DNA of 64,000 bases, taken from NCBI RefSeq assembly GCF_000340215.1, contig NW_006921537.1:1391011-1455010 (forward strand), in the 5' to 3' direction. The notes under the pieces are model-generated. The model had not been told where the DNA came from, made no database searches, and worked only from the letters and a program-made list of their open reading frames with translations. The position numbers and the translations under genes were made by a program. Shown here one piece after another: positions 49,970 to 60,740 of the stretch. Position 1 is the first letter of the stretch. Each line of letters opens with the position of its first letter. Source of the DNA: Pseudocercospora fijiensis CIRAD86. Its lineage: Eukaryota; Ascomycota; Dothideomycetes; Mycosphaerellales; Mycosphaerellaceae.

Positions 49970-51916
49970 ATGCATAGACAGACTCTTCTGGTTGCCGCTT
50001 TTGCAAGCAAGGCACTCTGCCAACTCTATCCCATCAGCAACACGACGACCATTGCAGGCACCGGATATGGATCTGGAATTGTGTCGACGTCTACCAGTAT
50101 AACCAGCAGTGCAGGCGACGCTACCCAGTCGAGATCGACTCCTCTGATGTCTAGTTCATCGACCTCATCGACCTCTTCTACTACGTCTGGTTCTAGCAGC
50201 ACCAGCACAAGTAGTTCAGTTTCGTCCACACGATATACCAGCTCTACCACTTCCGCGGGTCTTACGCCGACCAACAGGAACACCATGCCTTTGGGTACTG
50301 GAACAACCACTTCAAGCCAGGGTCTTTCGAACTCGTTCAATCTGTCGAGCGTCTCGACAACCAGCAGCAGCAGCTCTGCCACGCTACCAGCAGACAATAG
50401 TGCTAGTTTTACGAGCCTTACAAGTTCCGAAAGCAGCACGACATTGCTAGGTGGAGTGATCAGCAACATCCCTGCGACTACCAGCAGTGCATCGACTAGT
50501 GGATCCGTTACATCGACTATGACAACCCTTCCAACCGGTGTCTCCACGGACATCATACATCCGACAGGCATTACTACAAACACTTGGATTACGACGACGA
50601 AAGACAGCAGTACCACTATTGTGCCTGTAATCTGGTGCACAAGCTGCGCTCCAAATGGCGGCGATGGGCTCGTTGTCATTTGGGACTTCCCGCCGGTGTC
50701 TGGAGTCGACTTCAACTGGGGTTCCATCTTTCCCGGATTACCTACCTTCAATCTACCATGCATCAGAATCTTCGGCATCCAGGTCGCTGGAGATTGTGCC
50801 AACCCTGACTCCGAGAAAGACGACAACAATGATGATAATGACGATGACAATCAATCATCGAAGACTGGTAGTGAGACCAGCACTACTTCCACCAGCACTT
50901 CTACCCAATCCTGTACTCAATCGACGACTGCAAGCGACTGCCGAGTCGGCTGTTCCGTCTCCTACACTTCAACAGCCAGCAGTCTTTCCAGCACAACGGT
51001 TTGCTACACCACTTCGTGCTATCAGACTGTAGGATGTAGCCTGCGACCGTCAACTTCCTCGACCATCTCCACACCCTCTTCGACCGCTTCTGCTTGCGCT
51101 CTCATCGCCACGGCCAACGACTATGATGCTTGGGCAACGTACAGCTCATTGGGTCTCGCAATCCCAGCATGGATGGATGGCGCTACCGTTCCTCTGCCCA
51201 CAGACATCGATAGCGACGATGACACGGGAGCAACGACCACGGGAGAAAATTCGAATGCCACCATATCGACCAGTCTAGCTAACTCAACAACGGCTCCCGT
51301 AACCACGACGCAAGCGGCCAACTCACCATCGTCCATCGCCTCAACTTCTATCACATCCACACAATCCTCAACCTCCACAATCACATCGACCCCCTCCTCA
51401 ACCACAGGACTCTACGGATGCAATTACTACCTCGACTTCTCCAATTCAATGACAAAAACTTCATGCCTTTGCGGAAGTATTCAAGTCGCACCTGAAACGG
51501 TAACGAGTTCTGGAACTGCTTACCTCCAGTGCTCAGCCTCAGGAGTTGCCCTATCGACAGTCTACACGATAACTACTATGACGACTGCATCATCAGATGA
51601 AGCTATGCCAACCCTCACCGGCACGGCACAAGAGACGACGCCATCAGGAAGTACTTGTGCCAGCACTGCCACTTCGACGGTATGCAATGGATCAGGAGGC
51701 AGGGAAGCATGCGTTACGACTTCTTCGTGTGCTTCGTGGGAAGCAACGGCGACGACCAGCACATCGACATCGACGACGAGCGAAGCTCCAGCGCCAACAA
51801 AGACACCAGTGCTCTGCGAAACTTGGGCCGAATGTCCCGAATGTACGGAAGAAGGCAGCACGAGGATCTGTATTGGTGCAAATGGACAAGCGATGCATTG
51901 TGGATGCACGGGATAG
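49970..51916 (+). CDS. secreted Ser/Thr-rich mucin-like protein
   Basis: 648 residues from ATG 49970, which begins a signal peptide (MHRQTLLVAAFASKALC); an earlier ATG at 49925 would hide it. About 200 residues of Ser/Thr tracts follow, the substrate for O-mannosylation. A conserved-looking island with WCTSCAPNGGDGLVVIWDF and FPGLPTFNLPCIRIFGIQV comes next. Then follow an Asp/Asn run (DNNDDNDDDN) and Cys islands DCRVGCSVSYT, CNYYLDFSNSMTKTSCLCG and, at the end, CETWAECPECTEEGSTRIC. No GPI tail is seen: the end is CGCTG. It probably sits in the cell wall or outside the cell. Low-complexity DNA makes it prone to length change. Confidence 0.75.
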   Translation: MHRQTLLVAAFASKALCQLYPISNTTTIAGTGYGSGIVSTSTSITSSAGDATQSRSTPLMSSSSTSSTSSTTSGSSSTSTSSSVSSTRYTSSTTSAGLTPTNRNTMPLGTGTTTSSQGLSNSFNLSSVSTTSSSSSATLPADNSASFTSLTSSESSTTLLGGVISNIPATTSSASTSGSVTSTMTTLPTGVSTDIIHPTGITTNTWITTTKDSSTTIVPVIWCTSCAPNGGDGLVVIWDFPPVSGVDFNWGSIFPGLPTFNLPCIRIFGIQVAGDCANPDSEKDDNNDDNDDDNQSSKTGSETSTTSTSTSTQSCTQSTTASDCRVGCSVSYTSTASSLSSTTVCYTTSCYQTVGCSLRPSTSSTISTPSSTASACALIATANDYDAWATYSSLGLAIPAWMDGATVPLPTDIDSDDDTGATTTGENSNATISTSLANSTTAPVTTTQAANSPSSIASTSITSTQSSTSTITSTPSSTTGLYGCNYYLDFSNSMTKTSCLCGSIQVAPETVTSSGTAYLQCSASGVALSTVYTITTMTTASSDEAMPTLTGTAQETTPSGSTCASTATSTVCNGSGGREACVTTSSCASWEATATTSTSTSTTSEAPAPTKTPVLCETWAECPECTEEGSTRICIGANGQAMHCGCTG

Positions 51917-52546
51917 GATATACATGTGATATCTTCGGGAAAGAAAACAAAACCTATTTCGTACAATTGTTCCACCTCCCTCCTCTATCTGTAATTTCTT
52001 TTACATACCTACCTAATGTCCTCCCTCTGTCTAGGCAAGTGCCTACATATTCGTCCCCCCTTGTCTTACCAGCGTGTCGAATTGCAGTTCAGAGATCCGC
52101 CAGTGCCATTTGATGTGATCAGACATTTTGTGTTGAGTTCGATCTCGGCGCTGCTATAAGGTGCTACCTAGTAGGTGGGTGACTTGCAATGTACCCTACC
52201 CTATTCCACTAGCAGATAAAAACACAGCACCTCTCTTTGCTTTCCTTGTGCCAGCCAAAATCTGGAATCATCGTCTAAAATCATGGTCATTGGTCACACT
52301 TCTCCAGTTTGCTGCACTCTATCCACTTTACGACCTGCCACAAAGCGTGTGCGATGGAAAAGGGGAAGTGCGTGCGGAATGCAAATCTGCGCGGACATTG
52401 GAGCATCTATCGTATTGACCGTCGAGAACTACCATCTAGGTAGTAAAGGCTGGGAATTCTGAACCTAATAAGTTGGCCATCTCAGCATCAACAAGTGGTG
52501 TCACAGCTTCCTCCTGCGGTTGGAAGCGTCACGAATCATCATCACA
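51917..52546. other. intergenic
   Basis: About 630 bases between two genes pointing at each other. It contains C/T-rich 3'-UTR-like sequence (51960-52060). Nothing else recognised. Confidence 0.35.
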
Positions 52547-53182
52547 TCATCCTTTGTTGAATTTGATGGCTATTCCAAGTTCCGAATTCACACGTAGTCC
52601 GTTAATCGCGCCGTTCTGATCGCGCGTAAATGGTACCAAGAAGTATTCCGCAGATGCGGCGGCGTAGCCTTGCTTCAAACACGCATCGTAGCTGTCCGGA
52701 AGAAAGCAGAAGACATCGTCGTGATAGTGCCACAGCTTCCAAACCTGATCGTCTTGTCGGCATATCATCATCAACAGGCCACCCTTATTCACTGGATCGA
52801 AAGACACCTCCACGGTCGCTTTGTCGAGATTTTCCATGATGTATTCGCCAACCAAGTCGTTGAGATTTGGTGAAGGTGTGTCTGGCTTGCGATGTCGCTC
52901 GAGTGGAGATTTGTAAACGTCGTCGTAGATGGCAAGGTACCGTTTTGCGCTCGAGGATGCAATGCTAAGGAAGTCGGTTGCTGGGCTCAAGTTCAGCATC
53001 GACTGTAGCAAGTCCTGCGCAATCCAGTCGGTAGCATCCGAAAGCCCGGTTCCGTGTGGTCTCCAAAATCTGCCGCATGAGCGGAACCTTGCCTCGCAAC
53101 AGGGCTTCCGTGCTGCGGCAGGGAGACTGAGGGAGGAGCTGTCGGTGTGGGTGAAGTGCTGAGGCGTCAGAATAGTTACCAT
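52547..53182 (-). pseudogene. C-terminal fragment of a beta-lactamase-type serine hydrolase
   Basis: 211 codons on minus. From about residue 42 it reads HGTGLSDATDWIAQDLLQSM, then ASSSAKRYLAIYDDVYKSPL and LNDLVGEYIMENLDKATVEV, and ends with a beta-rich domain (GLLMMICRQDDQVWKLWHYH, YFLVPFTRDQNGAINGLRV). This is the end of the catalytic domain plus the C-terminal lipocalin-like domain of fungal beta-lactamase / penicillin-binding-related hydrolases. The first 40 codons are unrelated to the family, and the active-site Ser-x-x-Lys and Tyr motifs are absent upstream, where a (CCCCG)8 repeat begins. It is a 5'-truncated gene. A plus-strand remnant of the same broad family lies on the other side of the repeat. 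Confidence 0.58.
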
Positions 53183-53228
53183 ACCTTCCTTATTCTACCT
53201 GATTTCACGCCAGGGATTCCTGCAGGCG

Positions 53229-53268
53229 CCCCGCCCCGCCCCGCCCCGCCCCGCCCCGCCCCGCCCCG
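53229..53268. repeat. (CCCCG)8 microsatellite
   Basis: Eight perfect 5-bp units in a row. The minus strand has eight runs of four G separated by one C, so it could fold into G-quadruplexes. It lies exactly between two truncated serine hydrolase fragments of opposite direction. Confidence 0.92.
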
Positions 53269-53286
53269 CTGGTGAGGCTGCGATAC

Positions 53287-54458
53287 ATGTTTGCCTTACT
53301 CAGGTGCCTCCTTCTACTGACACAGTACATCGCAGACGTTCCAATGCTATTGCTGGCCGTGCGCCGCGTTTGTTGTTTCGCTACGCTGCCAGCCGTGGCC
53401 ATGCTCATGCTCATGCTAATGCTATCCCTCTCCCTCTATCTCGCCATCTTCTGGCTTCCGTGGACTGCCACACAAGGCCTGCTGCTCCAGCCAGACGCGC
53501 CGGCGCCGACGAAAGACCAGCTCAACTTAGATGGCGTTCCTTGTGCTTCGGTCGCGATTCTTGACCACGGCAAAGTCACAAGCAGCGTGATATCGAATGG
53601 ACCAGAAGATGCAGATACCATCTTTCAAGCATGCAGCATCTCCAAATCAATCACCTCCCTCGCGGTGGCAGTCTTGGTCGACGCAGGCACCATCACTTAC
53701 CACACGACGGTGAAGCCTCGCTTGCCATCCCACATCATCAACTGCATCATTGAGCCCGCAACTGAACACCTCCTGCATCTGTCCAAGAATCTCTGCACTC
53801 CGAGACAGGCTTTCTCACTCCACACACCGCACGCGTGATGCTGACGCACACGCCGCAAGCTGCGAACGGCACGAACTACGCCCTAGGTTGGTTCAGCGAT
53901 GACCATGTCTTTGGACATTCAGGAAGCAACGACCCCGGCTTTCGAACATATTACTTCGGAACCCATGGTGGCACCGTCAACTCCGACATAATTTCATCCG
54001 GTCACATTACCAATAAGTATGGCTTCTCGGTCATGACTAACTCGGCATACGGGGAAGAAGTAATCGAGAAGATCGTGGCTGCTCTCTATCATCTTAAGGC
54101 TTGGCCCAGGTTGGACTCTTACCCGTCCAATTTTGGAGCGAGGCAAATAATACCCTACAAGGCACACGGGGATGCCGATATTGACCAACAGTGGCGGGAG
54201 TGGGTTGGTAGATGGGACGAACGGTGGCTCATTGCTGACATCGGTGGGCCTGCACTGGGACTTGATGCACTGAAGCCCATGCCGCTGATCCCTGCTGCCG
54301 CGCCATTGAGACAGTTCAACGACGGAAGGCGAGAATTCATGTTCGTTGCACAAGGTTTGCAGACGTCCGTGAGACTTACTTGGCAAGGTCAGCGGAAGGT
54401 TATCGAGCTGTTGGAACAGGAGAAACTGGTGGTCATGCAGAGACGAAAAACAGAATGA
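53287..54458 (+). pseudogene. serine hydrolase (beta-lactamase family) with large internal deletion
   Basis: The first frame (53287-53838) has an N-terminal hydrophobic stretch and then GVPCASVAILDHGKVTSSVI and FQACSISKSITSLAVAVLVD. S-I-S-K is the Ser-x-x-Lys nucleophile motif of class C type beta-lactamase-related enzymes. It ends in a stop at 53836-53838. The second frame (53838-54458) takes up the family near its end: TPQAANGTNYALGWFSDDHV, FGHSGSNDPGFRTYYFG (the His-Ser-Gly / third-box region) and then GFSVMTNSAYGEEVIEKIV. About 200 residues that should lie between, including the Tyr-x-Asn box, are missing and the frame changes at the join. It is non-functional. The TGA at 54456-54458 lies right beside NLR-like sequence. 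Confidence 0.72.
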
Positions 54459-54592
54459 TTTTGGCTGTTGTAGAAGCATCGACAGGTGGACATTCATCAG
54501 GTGTCAGGAAAGCTTTGACAAGCTTCCTGCGACTTCCGACGCCAGAAGAGTGCGAGGCCGACTGGAGAAGGTGATCAGACGCGTGGAACGCG

Positions 54593-57091
54593 TTGCGACT
54601 GCCCTTGACATTCTTTGTCAAGGCAGTTCATCGCGAAGCTGACCTTGCCCACATCCTTCAATCCCAGCACCTTGGTGCTTCGCGCCACTCGGAGCTTCTG
54701 ACGATGCAAGCAAACCTCATGGAAGCCGTGAGGAAATCTGCCCCGCTTCCAGCGCCTCCCAGACACCGATTCAATGTTCCATACCAAAGGAATCTTGCTT
54801 TTTGGGCTCGCCACAGCGAGATTGACCACATACAGGCCAGCTTGCGACCTGACACAGCGGCAAACCAAGGCAAAATGAGGACCGTGGCAATATACGGCCT
54901 AGGTGGCGTCGGAAAGACGCAAATTGGGCTGGAATATGCGCATCGCTATAGGTCGCTATACCAAGCTTGTTTTTGGATCACCTGCGACACGGTAGTGAAG
55001 ACCACGCAAGGAATTGTCGAGATTGCCCGGCTTCTCGACCTTCAAGGATTCGATCTTGTCCAGACTCATGCCTTGGCCGCTGTCAAGAACTGGCTGTGCA
55101 CCTGTGGTACGTGTCAAGACTCCATCTTTCTCCAGTATCGCTTCTAAAAACCCACCTGCAGATGAAAAGTGGCTTGTAATCTTCGACAATGCTGGAAATC
55201 CGGACGACATTGCTGAACTTTGGCCATCGTCTTCGGAAGGATCAATACTGTTGACTAGTCAAAACTCGCACTGGAAAGTGCAGGAAAACCTCGGATTTGC
55301 TCTGCGAGTCAACTCACTTTCACCTTCAGACGGAGCCACGATGCTGCACAACATCATGATTAAACAAGGGAAAACGATCACTCTAGAGTCCGCTGCTGCT
55401 ATCGTCAATGAAGTCGATGAACTGCCTTTGGCAATTCGACAAATCGGTTCGTATATGAGTACTACTAACATGGAACCACAAATATTCCTCGACAATTATC
55501 AGTATAGGCGCACGGCCTCTCATGTAGACGCCTGGGACGAGAGTTGTCCACCGAGTTATACCCTCACATTGGCGACGGTTTGGAAATTCGCATTCGATAG
55601 GCTATCGCCTAATGCTGCACTTCTTGCACAGGTGCTCAGTTTTCTGGATCCGGATCATGTGCCAGAATCACTATTCGTTGCTTTAGAGAATGATGGTTCA
55701 TAGCTCAGTGATCCATTCAGGTAAGAGTATTGGTAACGTGGTTCACTTCTTCCATTTTTGATTGATGCATAGATATCAACGCGCGGTCAACGACCTCCTT
55801 CGATTCTCTTTGATTCACCGCACAAGCGTCAACAATTCGTCGGCACTCTGCATTCATCGCCAGGTCGCAAAGCATGCTCGCACCAGTATGAATGCCTTAG
55901 ACCTACAGTCGGCTTTCGACTGGACACTGCATGCATTAAGAGAAAAATTTCCGCGCCAATCGCCGTTTGCCGAGCCCCTTAGCAGCGCTTGGTCTCGATG
56001 TGAACTATGGATCTCACATGTAATGGCACTTACCGAGGTCGCATTCAGTCCTGGGGTCCATCTTGAGCTACCCGAGCTTCTCGCGCAATTGCTCCAAGAC
56101 GGAGCAATCTATCTGTGGGAGAGAGGCTTGTTGGATGATGGTCGAACGCTGGGACTTTATGCCAAAGAAATTTGTGAAGCCCGAGCACCGGGTCAAGTGG
56201 ATCAGCTCCTGCTTGCAGACGTGTACTCTTTCTACGCGTGCATTTTGCATGATTCGGGTGAAATTGAAACAGCTTGTCAATATTTTGAGGCACAAGTTGG
56301 GAATCGCAGACAAAATCTGCTTCGCTCCACCCAGGATGGAACACCCTCAACGATGACCGAAGAAATACAACTGGCCAACGCCTACAACAATCTGGCCGGG
56401 ATATATTGTGCGCAGGAAAGGTATTCTGATGCTGAGCTTCATAATCGTCTGTCGTTGGCCATGAAAAAGCGTTGGGAGCACCGTGGCGGGCTGGAATATC
56501 TTTTGAGCCTCTCGTATACCAATTTGGCGATCGTCCACGGTCAGCAACGGAACTACGACGAAGCTGCAAAGGATTTCGAGAAAGCCTTGGCTATCGGAGA
56601 TGGTATCGCCTATACTCCGAGACGAGCTCTCTTGTACCATAATTTCGGATGTATGAGGCTTGATCAAGGGCAATGGAGAGTTGCTTGTGACCTATTCGCA
56701 GAGGCCTATCAATTGCGCTCAGCCACGCTTTACGACCATTACGACACTGCGAGCTCTTTACACATGCTGGCATCTTGCTATCATGGCTTGAACGACCTGA
56801 TCAATTCGAGGTAAGCCGGACACAATGCACAACACGTCGATGACTGAATGATCCAGGGATCTTCTCTTCGAGGCTTTGCGAGTTCTCAAAACAACGAGTC
56901 GAGACTCTAGCGCTGATAGGTGCCGCATCGCACGAACCAAATTTAAGCTGTCACTGGTACTTCGCGATCTTGGAGATCCACGTGCTCCGGTGTTCAAAAA
57001 AGAAGCACAGGAACTGAAGCTTCGGGAGGCTGGATCAGCAAGCGATCCGGAACTTGAGGAGTCATACGATGCTTTAGTCGCGTATATCTAA
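54593..57091 (+). pseudogene. NLR-like NB-ARC/TPR protein with an in-frame TAG
   Basis: Exons: to 55106, 55162-55720, 55773-56810 and 56857-57091 (introns 55, 52 and 46 nt), phases agreeing. The NB-ARC part has the P-loop in YGLGGVGKTQIGLEY (about 54890-54935), the Walker B-like WLVIFDNAGNPDD, LLTSQNSHW and DELPLAIRQIGSYM, matching the GLPLA box. Tetratricopeptide repeats follow (EIQLANAYNNLAGIYCAQER, YSDAELHNRLSLAMKKRWEH, SYTNLAIVHGQQRNYDEAAK). Such STAND proteins work in fungal self/non-self recognition. TAG at 55701-55703 interrupts exon 2 six codons before its donor, in an otherwise open frame. No in-frame ATG precedes 54704. An in-frame TGA lies at 54572-54574, while upstream sequence from about 54380 also looks coding, so the N-terminal effector domain is missing or broken. 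Confidence 0.75.
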
Positions 57092-57479
57092 CGAGTCATC
57101 TATGACGGACATGTTCTTGGCTACTGCGCAGCCATGGAATCAATCAGCATCCGTGTAAGTATAACTGCCCGGCTACCTCGCCTATGTGAACCTTTCCCTC
57201 CACGTGACGATAGGTGACGCCGGCTACATACATAAGGCCTGACGTTCCACTGCATGATGCAAACCGCAGACGCTGTACAAATCGAACCCCGACCTTCCGT
57301 GATCCCACTCAATTTACTCCATGCCCTGCGGAAGCACGATGAACTGGTGAAGGAATGAAGGAGGCCACGTTGTGTACTACTGAGTCAGGACGGAAGTTTA
57401 TGGTCATACTCCACGCAGAGATTGAGTATAGAGAAGCTTTTGCTCGCCCGCGCGGCCGCATGGTATACATTAGGTTAAG
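57092..57479. other. intergenic, right border of the gene island
   Basis: About 390 bases of normal composition. From about 57465 TpA rises sharply and CpA/TpG disappear, marking the start of RIP-degraded repeats. Nothing else recognised. Confidence 0.4.
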
Positions 57480-57490
57480 TATACCTAGGG

Positions 57491-57564
57491 GTCGGATATT
57501 CTATTCCTGTAGGTTTCCACTATTCCTGTACAGAATATCCAACTCGTATACCTTAATATCCGAC
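57491..57564. repeat. nested subterminal repeats
   Basis: gtcggatatt (57491-57500) returns inverted at 57555-57564. Inside, ggatattct (57494-57502) is inverted at 57532-57540. An 11-bp direct repeat ctattcctgta is at 57501-57511 and 57520-57530. Together they could form a hairpin. Confidence 0.75.
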
Positions 57565-57949
57565 TATAAGCGTAGGAATAGGATATTCGATATAGTATAT
57601 AGGCCTACGGTCGCGGTTTGCCGTATTTAGACTAGTTTAGGCTTAGAAAGTCGGAATAGCCTATACCTACTCGAAATCGAGGATTTAACTGCTATAATTA
57701 GTAATAGCTAAGGAGACCGTATCGTAGTCGCGTATATAGCCCTTTAACGCGTATATATATATTATATACCTTTGCTAATACTATCTCTTTTAGCTATTAT
57801 ATTAAAGTCGCTATAGACAACCCTATTATTCTCGCTCTTATCGTTAGTACGGTCGCTAGAGCTACGCTTACTACCTCGACGGCTTTCTAGTACTCGTCGC
57901 GTTCTCGAAGCGGTCGGAAATAGTAGTATAGGCCTATAGGCGTAGTTTA

Positions 57950-59010
57950 AACGCTAACGGAGCCCTCGAAGGGTAGGAGGGAGGTGTTTCGGTATCTTAA
58001 TAGTCCGGAAGACTATTATTATATAGTAACTAGCCTGCGATAGGTAGTATTAAAGGACCTAATTACAAAGCTCGAGGAAAGTAGATTAATAGGTAATAGT
58101 ACCGTTTCGACCGCCGAGAAGACTATAATCTTCTACGACTTCCTAAGGAATAATGCCTTAATTAGGATACTACGAAGGATATATTAGCACTCGTTTAAAA
58201 CCTTTACGCGTGTTATAAAGGAAGTAAGTAAGATCTTCTATCGACTATAGAGCGAATATATATAGGTACTACGAGGTAACGAGTTACTATACGAGAAGCT
58301 ATATACCTTTGGCGCTAGTAAAGAGCCTAGCAAGTTCAACTTCTTCTATAGTACGCTCGGTGCCCTTAACGGCTCTTATATACCTATAACTTTGTTAGCG
58401 GAAGATTAGTCGTCGTAGCGTAATCGCAAAGGATAGGTTTCTGCTAGCGTAATAGCGGCCTATAGGTTTAATATAAAGTTGCACTATATCTTAGTTAGTT
58501 ACAAAGAGCTAGCGGCGGACACTACTATACACGACCGTATAGTAAGGCAAGGCTTTAACGTGCCTAAGAACCGCTATTATCTTGCCGACGCTAGATACTC
58601 CTTTAATAAGAAGCGATTGTTAGTACTATACTAGTCGACAAGGTATTACCTTCGAGAACAGATTAAGTCTAAACTGCGGCCGAAGACGAAGGAAGAGTTA
58701 TACAACCTACGGCACTCTTAGCTCCGTAACGTTATTAAGCGACTCTTCGGCGTATTAAAGAAGCGGTTTAAAATACTAGCTTAAGGCGCTTATAGAGGCT
58801 ATTCGCTTATAGCGCAACTAAGGTTTATTACCGCCTACTTTATCCTTTATAACTTTATTGTCGGGTATAGCTCTTAGCCGCTAAACGAAGAGACTTACCT
58901 ATTCGACGACCTCGACGACGTACCTTATAATAAGGACGATTATAAAGAGTTGTTAGAGCTAGAAGATAACGATCTAGGCAATATAGGTCTCGGTAATAAA
59001 GGATAGCAAT
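57950..59010 (+). pseudogene. Harbinger DDE transposase of the second element, RIP-killed
   Basis: Readable through stops: FNFFYSTLGALNGSYIPI (about 58340-58395; the first catalytic Asp is Asn), VIAAYRFNIKLHYILVSY, NRYYLADARYSFNKKRLL (second Asp box at about 58585, Gly to Arg), then LRNVIKRLFGVLKKRFKIL (about 58720-58780) and AYFILYNFIVGY. This is the same motif series as in the first element, with different spacing residues. Changes at the key sites fit G to A by RIP. Confidence 0.82.
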
Positions 59011-59399
59011 TTAGAGAAGATATAGCCGTTAGAATGTAGTTGAGTTACTTGCGTTATCTCGAAATATATAGTCTAGATATACGTAGAGCGTAGGAGAAGG
59101 ACGAGGAATAGTACGTAGAGGTCGTAGGCTACCTAGTATATTTAGCGGGGGACGAGAGGGGCGTTTTAGGTAGCGAATATAGTGTTCTTTCCTATATATA
59201 GCTATTAGTCGTATATTGTTATCTCTAAACTAGGTCTCGGTTTCTCTAGTTAGTAGTTACGAGTATACTTAACGTCACTTTAGTACGGTCTTAGCGGGGT
59301 TAACTTTAGGAAGTAAAGAGTATAGAATTTATACTTTATATAATAGCAAATTACGTAAAGTTCGTTAAAGCCTAGTCGAATACTAACAAAGTCGAATTA

Positions 59400-60740
59400 A
59401 TTACAACCCCTATATTATTATTAGTACAAAGACTATACTCTCCGAGCTCCTAAATATAAAATATTAGCTCGGACTCGGAAAGCTAACCTCGACTTTAGCT
59501 AATTCTTCTAACTTAACCTAGCCTCCTATATTCTACTTAATACTATCTATTCTGCGGCGGATAGTTACTTATAAGCTAAGGCCGCATCTACTGCTATTAG
59601 TGCTGTTGTCGTAGCTGTTCTTTACGCGCTAATTAAGCCTATTAAGCCTGCTTAATACGAGCGAGAAGGGCGATAAAGTACTTCGAGAACAGCTCGGTTT
59701 TCTTAGTATCTTAAAGCTAACTAATAGTTAGCTAAGCGTGCTTAATAGGACTATTCTCGGCACTAATCTCGGTAAGGATAAGCATCTTGTCCTTAAAGGA
59801 AACATTTAGAAGGACGTCGTCGTCTATAAGGCAGTTACTAACTATCGAGATAGCGCTAGTTTATATAGCCGGCTTATCGACTAACTTAGCTAAGGTTGCT
59901 ATAGTTTGCTAGAATAGTAGTATAGCCTTCTTTAGCGACTGTTTAAAGTCCTTCGAGTAACTAGCTTCTGCCTTCTTCTTAGCTACCGCCTTCTGCTTCT
60001 GCTTCTTATTAGCCCTCGTATTCCGAGCGGTAATAATTGTCTATCTCTCGTAGTTAGATAAGCCGCTTAAATCGACGTCTTCTAGCTCGTTAATAACCTC
60101 TACCTCCTCGTCCGGCAACTCGGCTTCTAAGCTAATCTCTTCCGTAGGCTTACCCTTACCCTTACCCTTACTACTATTAGAATCTACGTCCGCTAGTCGC
60201 TGTCTGCTTATCGCGTTATCGCTAGTCGTAACGTCTCGTCTGTGTGTCTCTTCTATTTCTATCGCGAAGTCCGGCGCCGCGTTCTTAAACTCTCGATACT
60301 CTTCGTTACTATCGAAGTATATACGCGTAATCTCCTCGTTTTCCGGCCGCGGAGGGTAGTTACTACTCTGCCCGCTAATGTGCTTTAGGTGCCTCGCATA
60401 CGGCCTAAACTCCTTCTTTATCTTACGCTATTTGCCCTTTAGTAAGTCCTACTTAGAAAACACCTTATACTTTAGCGATATACGCGTAGCGAGCGTACGC
60501 TAGTCGGTAGCCTTAAAGGTTTAATTATCGGTCATTTTGCCTTTATCTTTGAACTTCTTAAGGCTAAGAAGTATAGCTTTAATATGGATTAACTTATAAC
60601 GAGCTAGTTATAGAAACTACGAGCCGATATCCTCTAACTTCTTCTTCCGCTACGCCGTCGCCTTCTTCTCGTTCGAATTTAAAGCCGTCCTACCTACGCT
60701 AGGTTTCTTCGTAGGAGTCTTCGCTATACTAAATACTAGG
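59400..60740 (-). pseudogene. partner (Myb/SANT-like) protein of the second element, RIP-killed
   Basis: On minus, readable text includes KKEFRPYARHLKHISGQSSN (about 60370-60430), EEITRIYFDSNEEYREFKN, SSKGKGKGKPTEE and LPDEEVEVINELEDVDLSGL (acidic). ARHLKHISG corresponds to TYLKHISG in the first element, in the same relative place. Parts keep longer open stretches than the transposase. The DNA-binding role is inferred from the Harbinger two-gene layout. Confidence 0.6.

Noticed and set aside
60150..60175. cccttacccttaccctta looks like a telomere-type repeat
   Set aside because: Fungal telomeres are CCCTAA/TTAGGG; this is CCCTTA and lies in the Gly-Lys run of the second Harbinger partner frame.
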